In this document: piece after piece, positions 23,145-30,140 of the stretch
How positions within the stretch are numbered: position 1 is the stretch's first letter
Layout: each line of letters opens with the position of its first letter
Assembly: GCF_022647665.1 (NCBI RefSeq)
Contig: NZ_CP071872.1
Span: 7,254,001-7,318,000, forward strand
Source of the DNA: Streptomyces formicae
GTDB taxonomy: Bacteria; Actinomycetota; Actinomycetes; Streptomycetales; Streptomycetaceae
Direction of reading: 5' to 3'
DNA length: 64,000 nt
The notes under the pieces: model-generated
The model's database searches: none
What the model was told of the DNA's origin: nothing
The model's input: the letters and a program-made list of their open reading frames with translations, nothing else
Position numbers and translations under genes: made by a program

Positions 23145-23371
23145 CACACGGCCTCGGGCAGCAGACGGCGGCCGCTGTTGTCCGTCCTGAGCATCTGGTA
23201 CGAGAGCGCGGCGTGGAGCCGCTCGGTCTCCGGGCGGGACAGCACCAGGTCTACGTGGCCCAGGGAGCTGTCGAGAGCGAAGAGTTCGAGTGGTACACGG
23301 ACCTCGCCGGTGTCGATGTCGCCGGTCGGTGAGGCGCCGGTGCGCGGTGAGGCGTGCGAGGGCGTGACCAT
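23144..23371 (-). CDS. Small hypothetical protein, first gene of the module A operon
   Basis: 75 residues: flexible N-terminus (ASPRTGASPTGDIDTG), then a compact predicted alpha/beta part (RVPLELFALDSSLGHVDLVLSRPETERLHAALSYQML). No family recognised. ATG 23371 has GGGGA about 5 nt upstream. It is the promoter-proximal gene behind the 21-bp dyad at 23435-23455, and its stop overlaps the start of the next small gene. Confidence 0.65.
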   Translation of the reverse strand: MVTPSHASPRTGASPTGDIDTGEVRVPLELFALDSSLGHVDLVLSRPETERLHAALSYQMLRTDNSGRRLLPEAV

Positions 23372-23434
23372 CGAATCCCCCTGTGGTGAGCGGTCATTGA
23401 CGGACCGTCACCGTAGGGGCGGTACTGGCTGGTA

Positions 23435-23455
23435 ACGGGGACAGAGTGTCCCCGT
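23435..23455. promoter_or_regulatory. 21-bp perfect dyad operator upstream of the module A operon
   Basis: ACGGGGACA-GAG-TGTCCCCGT is a perfect 9-bp inverted repeat; extra TGTCCC half-sites follow on the plus strand to about 23473. It lies in the 100-nt gap between the XRE regulator gene and the small-gene operon, both on the minus strand. A -10-like TACGGT lies about 20 nt further downstream in the minus direction. It is probably the binding site of the regulator encoded at 23472-24704. Confidence 0.65.
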
Positions 23456-23471
23456 GTCCCAGACTGTCCCC

Positions 23472-24704
23472 CTAGCTCGCCTCGCGAAGCCCGATCCGCT
23501 CCGCCAGGCGGGCCGCCTCCGGGCGCAGAGCCCGCGGCGCCTCCCGCCACAGATCCGCTACCGCCGACCGTGCCGACGGGGTGAACTCGACTGTCTCCGC
23601 GCCGATCTGGTGGGCGAGCTGCATCACGTGCAGCGCCGCCGTCGTGTCACCGCGCTGCAGGTGCCCGCGGGCCACCTCCACCCACAGCCGGGCCCGCCGC
23701 TCAGTCGACGGCATCGAGTCCGGGTCGACCTCGTCGGCCAGGTCCAGCGCCTTGCGCGCGGCCCGTAGATCGGTCGCCACCGACACGGCGTGGAAGTCGA
23801 CATTGGCGCGGCCGAACACCGTGCTGGGGTGAACGTAGGCGACGGGCAGGGACTTGGCGATCTGATCGCCCGCGTCCCAGAACCGCCACGCATCACCGGA
23901 ACGCCCGTCCCGCGCGGCCGTGACGGCGGCGTGCAGCTGCAGCGCGCCGTACACGCCGCGCCAGTCTTCCGGTGCGGCGTCCAGGTGCGGGCGCAGTAGA
24001 TCGGCCGCCTCTGTCACGACCCGGAGCGCCTCCTCCGGGTACGCGGTCTCGCGCAGGATGTTGCCCATGTTCCACGCTGCGGCCGCTATGGCGGCCGGCT
24101 GGTCGGCGTCCTGCGCTGCGGCCAGAGCCCGGTCGGCCACCACCCACGCGAGTTCGGCGGGTGCCACGTAGGCGGTAGCTTGCCCGGTGAGTCGATACAC
24201 GTCCGAGAGGGTGACCAGCGCCGCGCGCCGCTGGGGCCCGTCGAGGCCGCGGCCAGCCGCCTCGGCGTCGCGGATCAGCGCGGGCAGCAGCCTGCCGACC
24301 TCGGTCCGGTTGTGGCCAGAGGTGTGCCACAGCTGCCACGTCTGGTCCACGCGGCCCTGGAGCGCGGCGACGTCCACCGGCGCATCTCGACGGGGCGGAG
24401 CGAGGCGACGGTTCATGACGGCGTCCCAGATCGCGGGCATGCCCGGGTGGTGCAGGCGCCCGCTCGGAACGGTCTGGGCAGCTCCGGCGGCACCGGTGAT
24501 GACCGTGGCGTCGGAGAGCTGGAGCGCGGCGGCCAGGCGCAGGATGAGCGAGTTCTGCCGGAGCTCTCGCTCCCCGCTCTCGACCTTCTTCAGCCAGTCC
24601 GGGCCTCGGCCGCACATGCCCGCCAGGACCTCGCGGGACATGCCGCGGGATTCCCGCAGGAGCCGGATGCGCTCGCCGGTGGTGAGGTCGTCGGGGATGT
24701 CCAC
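23472..24704 (-). CDS. XRE-family regulator with TPR-like C-terminus (module A)
   Basis: 410 residues. An XRE helix-turn-helix occupies residues about 9-63 (LTTGERIRLLRESRGMSREVLAGMCGRGPDWLKKVESGER). The remainder is Ala/Leu/Arg-rich helical repeats of TPR type (AAALVTLSDVYRLTGQ, AAAWNMGNILRETAYPEEALRVV, WVEVARGHLQRGDTTAAL), a layout used by peptide- or ligand-sensing regulators in Streptomyces. GTG 24704 has AAGGGG 5 nt upstream. It lies directly upstream of the small-gene operon and very likely acts on the 21-bp dyad between them. The ligand is unknown. Confidence 0.85.
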   Translation of the reverse strand: MDIPDDLTTGERIRLLRESRGMSREVLAGMCGRGPDWLKKVESGERELRQNSLILRLAAALQLSDATVITGAAGAAQTVPSGRLHHPGMPAIWDAVMNRRLAPPRRDAPVDVAALQGRVDQTWQLWHTSGHNRTEVGRLLPALIRDAEAAGRGLDGPQRRAALVTLSDVYRLTGQATAYVAPAELAWVVADRALAAAQDADQPAAIAAAAWNMGNILRETAYPEEALRVVTEAADLLRPHLDAAPEDWRGVYGALQLHAAVTAARDGRSGDAWRFWDAGDQIAKSLPVAYVHPSTVFGRANVDFHAVSVATDLRAARKALDLADEVDPDSMPSTERRARLWVEVARGHLQRGDTTAALHVMQLAHQIGAETVEFTPSARSAVADLWREAPRALRPEAARLAERIGLREAS

Positions 24705-24734
24705 TGGTGCCCCTTCTCCGTATGCCGTTTCCGG

Positions 24735-24950
24735 TCAGCGTACGGGTGCCGGCGGCGCCACGGAATGGCGAGCGGATGCACGAAACCGTCCCATGCCAAG
24801 TCGGGCTGACGCATAGTGGTGGCCCGCTGCGCCGTCCGGTCGGGGCTCATGACGAGGAGGGGATGACCATGCGACGCGCTGCTCCAGGTCTTCGATGTCC
24901 TTCTCGGTCTGCGAGGTCCGCTGGAGGACGGTGTCCAGCCTCCCGTTCAA
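24735..24950 (-). pseudogene. Possible coiled-coil gene remnant
   Basis: From TTG 24950 the minus strand reads a heptad-like stretch (RLDTVLQRTSQTEKDIEDLEQRV) followed by low-complexity sequence to 24735. Only the first 30 residues look like real protein. It may be the end of a lost gene cut by the island junction. The rest of 24705-25067 holds the XRE promoter region and no other visible gene. Confidence 0.3.
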
Positions 24951-25067
24951 CGTGGCGAAGCAGGTTCAGACCGAGCCGCGGAGCCGCTCCAACTCGACAG
25001 CACACCCGGAAAAGTTGATCTCCCAGAATCTCCCAAGCACCCGCGAGAACCGTCCCTGGAACGCCGA

Positions 25068-25104
25068 TCGGGCCCCTCCCAGGATCTTTCCGGGAGAGGC
25101 CCGA
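25068..25104. terminator. Hairpin beyond the second copy of the dehydrogenase 3' end
   Basis: Arms TCGGGCC-c-CTCCC (25068-25080) and GGGAG-a-GGCCCGA (25092-25104) form a 12-bp stem with one mismatch. In the minus direction it follows the dehydrogenase stop copy at 25134, as a terminator would. Confidence 0.7.
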
Positions 25105-25133
25105 CCGGTGCCCTGACCTGGCAGGTGTTCGGA

Positions 25134-25197
25134 CTACGGCAGGTTGCGGGCCATGACGATCCGCTGGACCTGGTTCGTGCCTTCATAAATCTGCGTG
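25134..25197 (-). repeat. Copy 2 of the acyl-CoA dehydrogenase 3' end (att-like site)
   Basis: 64 bases that on the minus strand encode Q-I-Y-E-G-T-N-Q-V-Q-R-I-V-M-A-R-N-L-P and the TAG stop, all with host-preferred codons. Bases 25174-25197 are identical to 28872-28895 inside the intact gene. It therefore looks like the displaced chromosomal gene end, forming one att boundary of module B. Confidence 0.88.
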
Positions 25198-25385
25198 CTT
25201 TACGGGTCATACGGCGCTGACCTGCACGGACACCCCTCTTGGCGGAACCCTCCCCAGCATTTCCCCATGATCGTCAGGAGTCTGCCCAGGTCGGCGCCGT
25301 ACTGGCGGCAGCCTCCCCGACCGGTCGGAGGAGCGGCAGGCTCCGGGGAGGTTACGCGGTTTCCCGTTCCGTCAACCGTGATCGT

Positions 25386-25415
25386 TTGACCCGCGCGCCC
25401 TGGCCTCGGGAGCAT
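25386..25415 (+). promoter_or_regulatory. Possible promoter of the module B genes
   Basis: TTGACC (25386-25391) and GAGCAT (25410-25415) are spaced by 18 nt, about 50 nt before the first module B gene. The rest of 25198-25463 holds an 8-bp stem (CCTCCCCG ... CGGGGAGG) but no gene. Confidence 0.35.
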
Positions 25416-25463
25416 CAACCCAGATGCGGGGTACTGGCAGCACGGGAGAGGGGAACCCAGACC

Positions 25464-25655
25464 ATGAAGGTCACCAAGCTGGTCAGCACGTGCGACATCA
25501 CGGACTGCCCGACGATCTACGCGACGGATCGCGGCACGCTCTTGGTTCAGGGGGAGACTCCGACCGACCACGGGCTTCAGATTCCCGCTCACGAAACCCT
25601 GGTCGAAATCCCGATGGAACTGATCCAGAAGGCCATCCGTGACAACCTCATCTAG
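25464..25655 (+). CDS. Small hypothetical protein (module B)
   Basis: 63 residues: VTKLVSTCDITDCPTIYATDRGTLLVQGE then HGLQIPAHETLVEIPMELI. It resembles small proteins that precede DUF6879 genes in Streptomyces, and has two Cys residues in CDITDC. No function is known. ATG 25464 has a GA-rich ribosome site (GGGAGAGGGGA) upstream. It overlaps the next gene by 17 nt, so the two are probably coupled. Confidence 0.7.
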   Translation: MKVTKLVSTCDITDCPTIYATDRGTLLVQGETPTDHGLQIPAHETLVEIPMELIQKAIRDNLI

Positions 25656-26163
25656 GACCCTCGGCGACCTCTTCGACACGTTCCAGAGTGAGGCGTTCCG
25701 GCTCGAAACCCTCGACGACTACAGCAAGTCGGGGAACGTCGATGCCTATCACGCGTTCCTGGCCGGGGAGCCACAGCCGGACGACTACAACGCGGGATGG
25801 GTCGAACAACTCCGCTCACACACCGGAAAAGGGAAACGCGTCTACCGGGTTCATATTCTGCGCCGCCCTCTCACGGACTATCTTAGGTTCGAACTCGGGT
25901 GGGGGTACCAGAAGAACATGTCTGGAGGTGAGGAGTTCTTCATTCTGGACGTCACCGACAGGCCGAACCCCCTTCAGAATGTACCTGACTTCTGGCTCTT
26001 CGACTCCGAGTCCGTGGCCGTGATGAGCTACGACGGCACTGGAAAATACCTGGGCTCGGAAGTGCTGTCATCGGAACGAACGGTGGAATTCGCCGGGCAC
26101 CGTGACACGGCACTCACCCACGCGGAACCCTTCACGGAATGGTGGGCCAAGTACGGGGCGTGA
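25639..26163 (+). CDS. DUF6879 family protein (module B)
   Basis: 174 residues. Characteristic segments are FDTFQSEAFRLETLDDYSKS near the N-terminus, VYRVHILRRPLTDYLRFELGWGYQKN in the middle and the acidic DFWLFDSESVAVMSYDGTGKYLG. These proteins are common in Streptomyces next to XRE-DUF5753 regulators; their role is not established. GTG 25639 has AGAAGG about 6 nt upstream and overlaps the preceding gene. Its TGA overlaps the GTG of the following regulator (GTGA). Coupling of the three genes suggests one functional unit. Confidence 0.8.
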   Translation: MTTSSRTLGDLFDTFQSEAFRLETLDDYSKSGNVDAYHAFLAGEPQPDDYNAGWVEQLRSHTGKGKRVYRVHILRRPLTDYLRFELGWGYQKNMSGGEEFFILDVTDRPNPLQNVPDFWLFDSESVAVMSYDGTGKYLGSEVLSSERTVEFAGHRDTALTHAEPFTEWWAKYGA

Positions 26164-26990
26164 ACAGAGCACAGTTGGGGGCCGCGCTGCGGGCACTGCG
26201 CCAGGCATCCGGGAAGGAAGCCAAAGCGGTCGCCCGTGGCGCTCTCATGTCTCCGTCCAAGCTCTCCAAGATCGAGAATGCGAAGCTCGCGCCCAGCGCG
26301 ACGGACGTCGAGCGCATCCTGATCGCCATCGGCGTGTCCGAGGAGATCAAGGCCGAGTACACCGATGCGGCTCGGACGGCCGGCACCGAGACGACCGAGT
26401 GGCGGCTGTTGAAACGGGTTGGAGTCCACAAGGGCCAGCAGGAGGTCAAGGCTCTTGAAGCCCAGATGTCAGTGCTGCGGATGTTCCAACCGGCTCTGGT
26501 TCCGGGTCTGCTCCAGACTCCCGAGTACATTCGGGCCGTTCTGCAACGTCACAGCCTCAGTGAAGACACCCTCAACCGCACCGTCAGCGGCCGGTTGGAA
26601 CGCCAAGCAATCCTCTACGACAGCACGAAGTCATTGCGGTTCGTCATCACGGAACCCGTTCTGCGGTGGCGGCTCGTCCCGCCGTCGATGATGGCTGCGC
26701 AGCTGGACCGGATTGTTTCGATGTCGCGGCTGTCTCACATCGACATCCGAGTAGTCCCGCTGAGTGTTCAGCAGCGTGACGTCGCGAACCACTCGTTCGC
26801 GATCCGGGACAACCGCATGGTCACCGTCGAAACGGTCCATGCCGAGGTGCTCGTCACCGATCCCAGGGACGTAGAAATCTACGTAGAGAAATTCCACGGG
26901 TTCGAACAGGTGGCGCTGTCCGGTGACGGCATGCGGGGCCTGGTCGAAGGTATCCGCGACGACTTTTTGCGGGAACAGGAAACAGGCTAG
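26160..26990 (+). CDS. XRE-family regulator with DUF5753 domain (module B)
   Basis: 276 residues. N-terminal helix-turn-helix at about residues 3-60 (LGAALRALRQASGKEAKAVARGALMSPSKLSKIENAK), then the DUF5753 domain from about residue 95: MFQPALVPGLLQTPEYIRAVL, WRLVPPSMMAAQLDRIVSMSRL and IDIRVVPLSVQQRDVANHSFAIRDN, all typical. These regulators usually pair with DUF397 proteins and have been described as toxin-antitoxin-like or developmental regulator pairs. GTG 26160 overlaps the DUF6879 stop; an ATG at 26139 is a possible longer start. A DUF397 gene lies 535 nt downstream. Confidence 0.88.
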   Translation: MNRAQLGAALRALRQASGKEAKAVARGALMSPSKLSKIENAKLAPSATDVERILIAIGVSEEIKAEYTDAARTAGTETTEWRLLKRVGVHKGQQEVKALEAQMSVLRMFQPALVPGLLQTPEYIRAVLQRHSLSEDTLNRTVSGRLERQAILYDSTKSLRFVITEPVLRWRLVPPSMMAAQLDRIVSMSRLSHIDIRVVPLSVQQRDVANHSFAIRDNRMVTVETVHAEVLVTDPRDVEIYVEKFHGFEQVALSGDGMRGLVEGIRDDFLREQETG

Positions 26991-27022
26991 ATCCGCATCC
27001 GTGGCCCGCCGAAGATGGCGTC

Positions 27023-27241
27023 ATGGAGAGCGAAGAGAGAACCTCCGATCCTGGAACCCACACGACAGCACGGACATGCCTGTCGGAGTCACCTCGCGAG
27101 CCGTCGCCCAAACCCGGTTGCGCTGACTGCCTGTCCATATCGGTAGCCCGCGAGAACTCCCGCTCCACGTTCGACTACAGCGCCGTATCCGACGCCAACG
27201 TACGGATGCGCCAGCACCACGCAGAAGCGCACGCGTCGTGA
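27023..27241 (+). CDS. Small hypothetical protein with C-x2-C (module B)
   Basis: 72 residues. The C-terminal half (GCADCLSISVARENSRSTFDYSAVSDANVRMRQHHAEAH) matches a recurrent type of small Streptomyces protein found in regulator-rich islands, with a C-A-D-C pair. The N-terminal 30 residues are low complexity. The ribosome site is weak. Its stop overlaps the GTG start of the next small gene (GTGA), which supports both as real genes. Confidence 0.6.
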   Translation: MESEERTSDPGTHTTARTCLSESPREPSPKPGCADCLSISVARENSRSTFDYSAVSDANVRMRQHHAEAHAS

Positions 27242-27435
27242 GCAAGGGAACGGGCTCAAGGCTCTTCGCCGACCGCCCCCTAATGACCATGCGGGTCTCT
27301 CGCGACTCAGGGCAGGCCTGGGGGCCGGAGCAAGCCGTGGCCACGACGGACGATCTTCCGCCGCTGCCCACAAGCGCTTGGCCGCCATGCGAGTGCTGGC
27401 GCTGCACGGAACGCGGCCAAGGTTCCGGACGCTGA
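27238..27435 (+). CDS. Small hypothetical protein ending in a Cys motif (module B)
   Basis: 65 residues: SRLFADRPLMTMRVSRDSGQ, then PPLPTSAWPPCECWRCTERG. The pattern AWPPC-x-C-x2-C near the C-terminus recurs in small Streptomyces proteins encoded after the C-x2-C type gene. GTG 27238 overlaps the previous stop. Function unknown; the paired Cys motifs suggest metal binding. Confidence 0.55.
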   Translation: MSKGTGSRLFADRPLMTMRVSRDSGQAWGPEQAVATTDDLPPLPTSAWPPCECWRCTERGQGSGR

Positions 27436-27525
27436 AGACTCTCCCTCTCCTCCCTTGAACTCCCGCCCGGAATGGGCGGCGGCGGTCAGCCATGGCCGCG
27501 ATCAGTTGAGCAGGAAGGTGCAGTA

Positions 27526-27750
27526 ATGCTGAACGGAACCGACCTGTACGGGCTCGACATCGACGGGGCCTCGTTCGTGAAGGCGTGCGGCGGCCCCTGT
27601 ACCGAGGGGTGCGTGACCCTGGCCCGGATCGGCGACGACGCCTGGGCCCTCGGCGACAGCAAGCGGCCGGACGCGCAGCCGCTGCGGTTCACCACGGAGG
27701 AACTGGACGCGGCGGGTATCGACCCGGCGCGCTTCGGCCTGAACGTCTGA
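27526..27750 (+). CDS. DUF397 family protein (module B)
   Basis: 74 residues with the DUF397-like core: SFVKACGGPCTEGCVTLARIGDDAWALGDSKRP, then LRFTTEELDAAGIDPARFGL. Members act with XRE-DUF5753 regulators such as the one encoded upstream, and some pairs behave as antidote and toxin-like partner. Three Cys residues occur in CGGPCTEGC. ATG 27526 has AGGAAGG 7 nt upstream, the best ribosome site in the module. Confidence 0.8.
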   Translation: MLNGTDLYGLDIDGASFVKACGGPCTEGCVTLARIGDDAWALGDSKRPDAQPLRFTTEELDAAGIDPARFGLNV

Positions 27751-27836
27751 TCCTCCCCCTCCGCCAGTCGGGCTCGGGTCCATCCCCCGTCCCTGGGCCC
27801 GTGCCCGGCTGGCACTTCTCGAAACGGGAACGACTC

Positions 27837-28304
27837 GTGCACCACCACGGCTATCTGTGGACCGGCCCGAAAGAGCGCTTCGACAACGAGGCTCTACGGC
27901 GGCCCCCGCATCCCGATCCACCCCCGGTCGGAAGCAAGCCGGAACTGATCCAGCGGTATCGGGAGGTCGCGGCGGAGTTCCCGAACGTCGACCTACCGCC
28001 CCTCGAAACGGCGTACTGGCTCATCAAACCCCGTTCCTTAGTTCGTGGCACGTGGAAAGAGGCGAAGGAGGCGACGTCATGGCTCGGGGAGCAGTTGGCC
28101 GAGAACGCACACCGGTTCGCCTCCGAGAGGAACCGCGACACCACCAACCTGGCCATGCTCGTCAACTCCGCTGCTGAGCGGCTGGAATCGGGGGCGGATG
28201 TGTCGCTCGGCTTCTACCTCGAACGCCCCTCGTATCTGTCTCTGGCTGTAGTGACGTGTTCCCCGAATCGCTCGAAGCCTGAACTGGCCTGCCCTGTCCA
28301 GTAG
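27837..28304 (+). CDS. Hypothetical protein of Streptomyces islands (module B)
   Basis: 155 residues: HHHGYLWTGPKERFDNEALRRPPHPD, KPELIQRYREVAAEFPNVDLPPLETAYWLI, then helical segments and a C-terminal SLGFYLERPSYLSLAVVTCSPNRSKPELACP. No named family recognised. GTG 27837 is preferred because upstream sequence is low complexity and GGGAA lies about 6 nt before it. The broken integrase begins directly after its stop. Confidence 0.6.
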   Translation: MHHHGYLWTGPKERFDNEALRRPPHPDPPPVGSKPELIQRYREVAAEFPNVDLPPLETAYWLIKPRSLVRGTWKEAKEATSWLGEQLAENAHRFASERNRDTTNLAMLVNSAAERLESGADVSLGFYLERPSYLSLAVVTCSPNRSKPELACPVQ

Positions 28305-28307
28305 TCG

Positions 28308-28633
28308 GAGTCAGGCAAGAACAGCGCGATCCAGCGTCGGCACATCAAGGCTCGGGACGAAGGCGAGCCAGGGCGTACCGTCCCCCTCCCGCCGAACGTC
28401 GCCTTCGACCTTCGGCGACACATCAAGAACCACGGCGTATGGGGGCCCGAGCGACTCCTCTTCCCCAACGTGACAACGACGTGGTCGACTTGATGGGCCA
28501 CAGCAGCACGGACGTACTCAGGGAGCACTACCACTACATCTTCGAAGGGGCCGAGCAGCGCGGTCGGGCAGCCATCGCAACCATGCTGACGCCCGGTGCC
28601 GACGACCCCACGGAGGCGTCAGAGGTCGCCTGA
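28308..28633 (+). pseudogene. Decayed tyrosine-type site-specific integrase
   Basis: One frame reads IQRRHIKARDEGEPGRTVPLPP, then FDLRRHIKNHGVWGPERLLFPN up to about 28480, a typical integrase catalytic-domain part. After a frameshift and deletion the next frame continues VVDLMGHSSTDVLREHYHYIFEG to the stop at 28633, with the GHSS and catalytic-Tyr region. The N-terminal half and the HxLRH segment with its essential residues are missing, so it cannot be active. It lies 0.2 kb from the right att copy, the normal place for an integrase gene. Confidence 0.88.
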
Positions 28634-28647
28634 TCCACGTACGACAA

Positions 28648-28674
28648 CAGCCCCCGGCATCACGCCGGGGGCTG
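28648..28674 (+). terminator. Terminator after the integrase remnant
   Basis: CAGCCCCCGGC (28648-28658) pairs with GCCGGGGGCTG (28664-28674) over a five-base loop, followed by TGTTGTTTGT. It lies 14 nt after the integrase stop. The stem matches the terminator stem at 21303-21327 almost exactly. Confidence 0.85.
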
Positions 28675-28831
28675 TGTTGTTTGTGCTGGTCAGTGGCCCT
28701 TTTGAGCCTGTCAGTCGCCCAGGATTCCCCCCGTATGACGCCCATGAACGCCTCCGATCGGGGCGCAACGGGCGGGAAGCCGAGAGTCTTCCTCGGGGCC
28801 GTAAAGATAGCCCTGACCTGCAAAAACGCAG

Positions 28832-28895
28832 CTAGGGAAGGTTCCTAGCCATCACGATCCGCTGGACCTGATTCGTGCCTTCATAAATCTGCGTG
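28832..28895 (-). repeat. Copy 3 of the 3' end, inside the intact dehydrogenase gene (att-like site)
   Basis: The functional end of the acyl-CoA dehydrogenase gene. Bases 28872-28895 are identical to 25174-25197. The part nearer the stop differs from copy 2 mostly at synonymous positions and uses codons rare in this genome (AAT, GCT, AGG, CTT), as expected if it was supplied by the element on integration to restore the gene. Confidence 0.88.
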
Positions 28896-29995
28896 ATCTT
28901 GGCGTCACGCATCATCCGCTCCACCGGGTAGTCGCGCGTGTAGCCGTACCCGCCGAGCAGCTGGACGGCGTCCGTGGTGACCTCCATCGCGACGTCGGAC
29001 GCGAAGCACTTGGCCGCGGCGCCGAAGAAGGTGAGGGCCTCCCTTTCACCTCCGGCGGCAACGCGCTCGGACTTGGCTGCCGCCGAGTAGGTGAGCTGGC
29101 GCGCGGCCTCCAGCTTCATCGCCATGTCGGCGAGCATGAACTGGATGCCCTGGAAGTCGGCGATCGGCTTGCCGAACTGCTTGCGCTCCTTGACGTACCC
29201 CTTGGCGTAGTCGAGGGCGCCCTGCGCGATGCCGAGGGCCTGGGCCGCGATGGTGATGCGGGTGTGGTCCAGGGTCATCATCGCGGTGGCGAAGCCGGTT
29301 CCCTCCGCGCCGATCATGCGGTCGGCGGGGATGCGGACGTTGTCGAGGTAGACCTCGCGGGTCGGGGAGCCCTTGATGCCGAGCTTCTTCTCGGGGGCGC
29401 CGAAGGAGACGCCCTCGTCCGACTTCTCGACGACGAAGGCCGAGATGCCCTTGGAGCGCTTCTCGGGGTCGGTGACGGCCATCACCGTGTAGTACTCGGA
29501 GACACCGGCGTTGGTGATCCAGCGCTTCACGCCGTTGAGCACCCAGAAGTCACCGTCGCGCACGGCCCTGGTCTTCATGCCGGCGGCGTCGGAGCCCGCG
29601 TCCGGCTCGGAGAGGCAGTACGAGAACATCGCGTCGCCCTTGGCGAGCGGCCCCAGGTACTTCTTCTTCAGCTCCTCGGAGCCGGAGAGAATCACCGGGA
29701 GCGAGCCCAGCTTGTTCACGGCCGGGATCAGGGAGGAGGAGGCGCAGGCGCGGGCGACCTCCTCGATGACGATCACGGTGGCGAGGGCGTCGGCGCCGGC
29801 GCCGCCGTACTCCTCGGGGACGTGGACGGCGTGCAGGTCGGAGGCGACGAGCGCGTCGAGCGCCTCCTGCGGGAAGCGGGCCTCCTCGTCGACCGCGGCG
29901 GCGAACGGAGCGATCTTCGCCTCGGCGAGCGAGCGGACCGTCTCGCGGAGCATGTCGTGCTCTTCGGACGGGCGGTACAGGTCGAAGTCAGGCAC
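28832..29995 (-). CDS. Acyl-CoA dehydrogenase (FadE25-type)
   Basis: FAD enzyme that introduces the alpha-beta double bond in acyl-CoA. 387 residues, complete: N-terminal helical domain, the FAD/substrate motif SYCLSEPDAGSDAAGM and FWVLNGVKRWITNAG, and the C-terminal helical domain. The catalytic base is Glu372 in IYEGTNQ, 16 residues from the end. GTG 29995 has AGGGAG 9 nt upstream. Gene order with purE, purK and GtrA matches fadE25 of mycobacteria. The last 14 codons appear to come from an integrated element (module B), yet the encoded residues are unchanged. Confidence 0.95.
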   Translation of the reverse strand: MPDFDLYRPSEEHDMLRETVRSLAEAKIAPFAAAVDEEARFPQEALDALVASDLHAVHVPEEYGGAGADALATVIVIEEVARACASSSLIPAVNKLGSLPVILSGSEELKKKYLGPLAKGDAMFSYCLSEPDAGSDAAGMKTRAVRDGDFWVLNGVKRWITNAGVSEYYTVMAVTDPEKRSKGISAFVVEKSDEGVSFGAPEKKLGIKGSPTREVYLDNVRIPADRMIGAEGTGFATAMMTLDHTRITIAAQALGIAQGALDYAKGYVKERKQFGKPIADFQGIQFMLADMAMKLEAARQLTYSAAAKSERVAAGGEREALTFFGAAAKCFASDVAMEVTTDAVQLLGGYGYTRDYPVERMMRDAKITQIYEGTNQVQRIVMARNLP

Positions 29996-30140
29996 TGTGC
30001 ATATCTCCCTTTGGCGCCAAGGTGTCTCGCCCCTGAGCCCCTGCTAACTACCGTTAAGTAATACAAATTTTAGTGGGCCCGTCCGGACCGGCATACGTGA
30101 GCTTCCTGACAGCGGAAAAATGCCCTCGGCACCGTCCGAC

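Larger units (their letters stand above)
21396..25133. mobile_element. Integrated module A of the accessory island
   Basis: Region between the first and second copies of the acyl-CoA dehydrogenase 3' end. It carries an XRE/TPR regulator, five minus-strand genes and a coiled-coil remnant, but no integrase or replication gene. The flanking copies imply insertion at the same attachment site as module B. It may be an eroded older integrative element or cargo brought by one. Confidence 0.6.
25198..28831. mobile_element. Integrated module B, a decayed integrative element
   Basis: About 3.6 kb between two direct copies of the acyl-CoA dehydrogenase 3' end. It carries a broken tyrosine integrase next to the right att, an XRE-DUF5753/DUF397 pair, a DUF6879 gene and several small ORFs, all on the plus strand. 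Codon bias and GC are lower than in flanking core genes. There is no intact recombinase, so it should not be able to excise alone. Confidence 0.8.

Noticed and set aside
28596..28835. 79-codon plus-strand ORF between the integrase remnant and the dehydrogenase end
   Set aside because: It runs through the terminator hairpin and ends inside the att repeat; no support as a gene.
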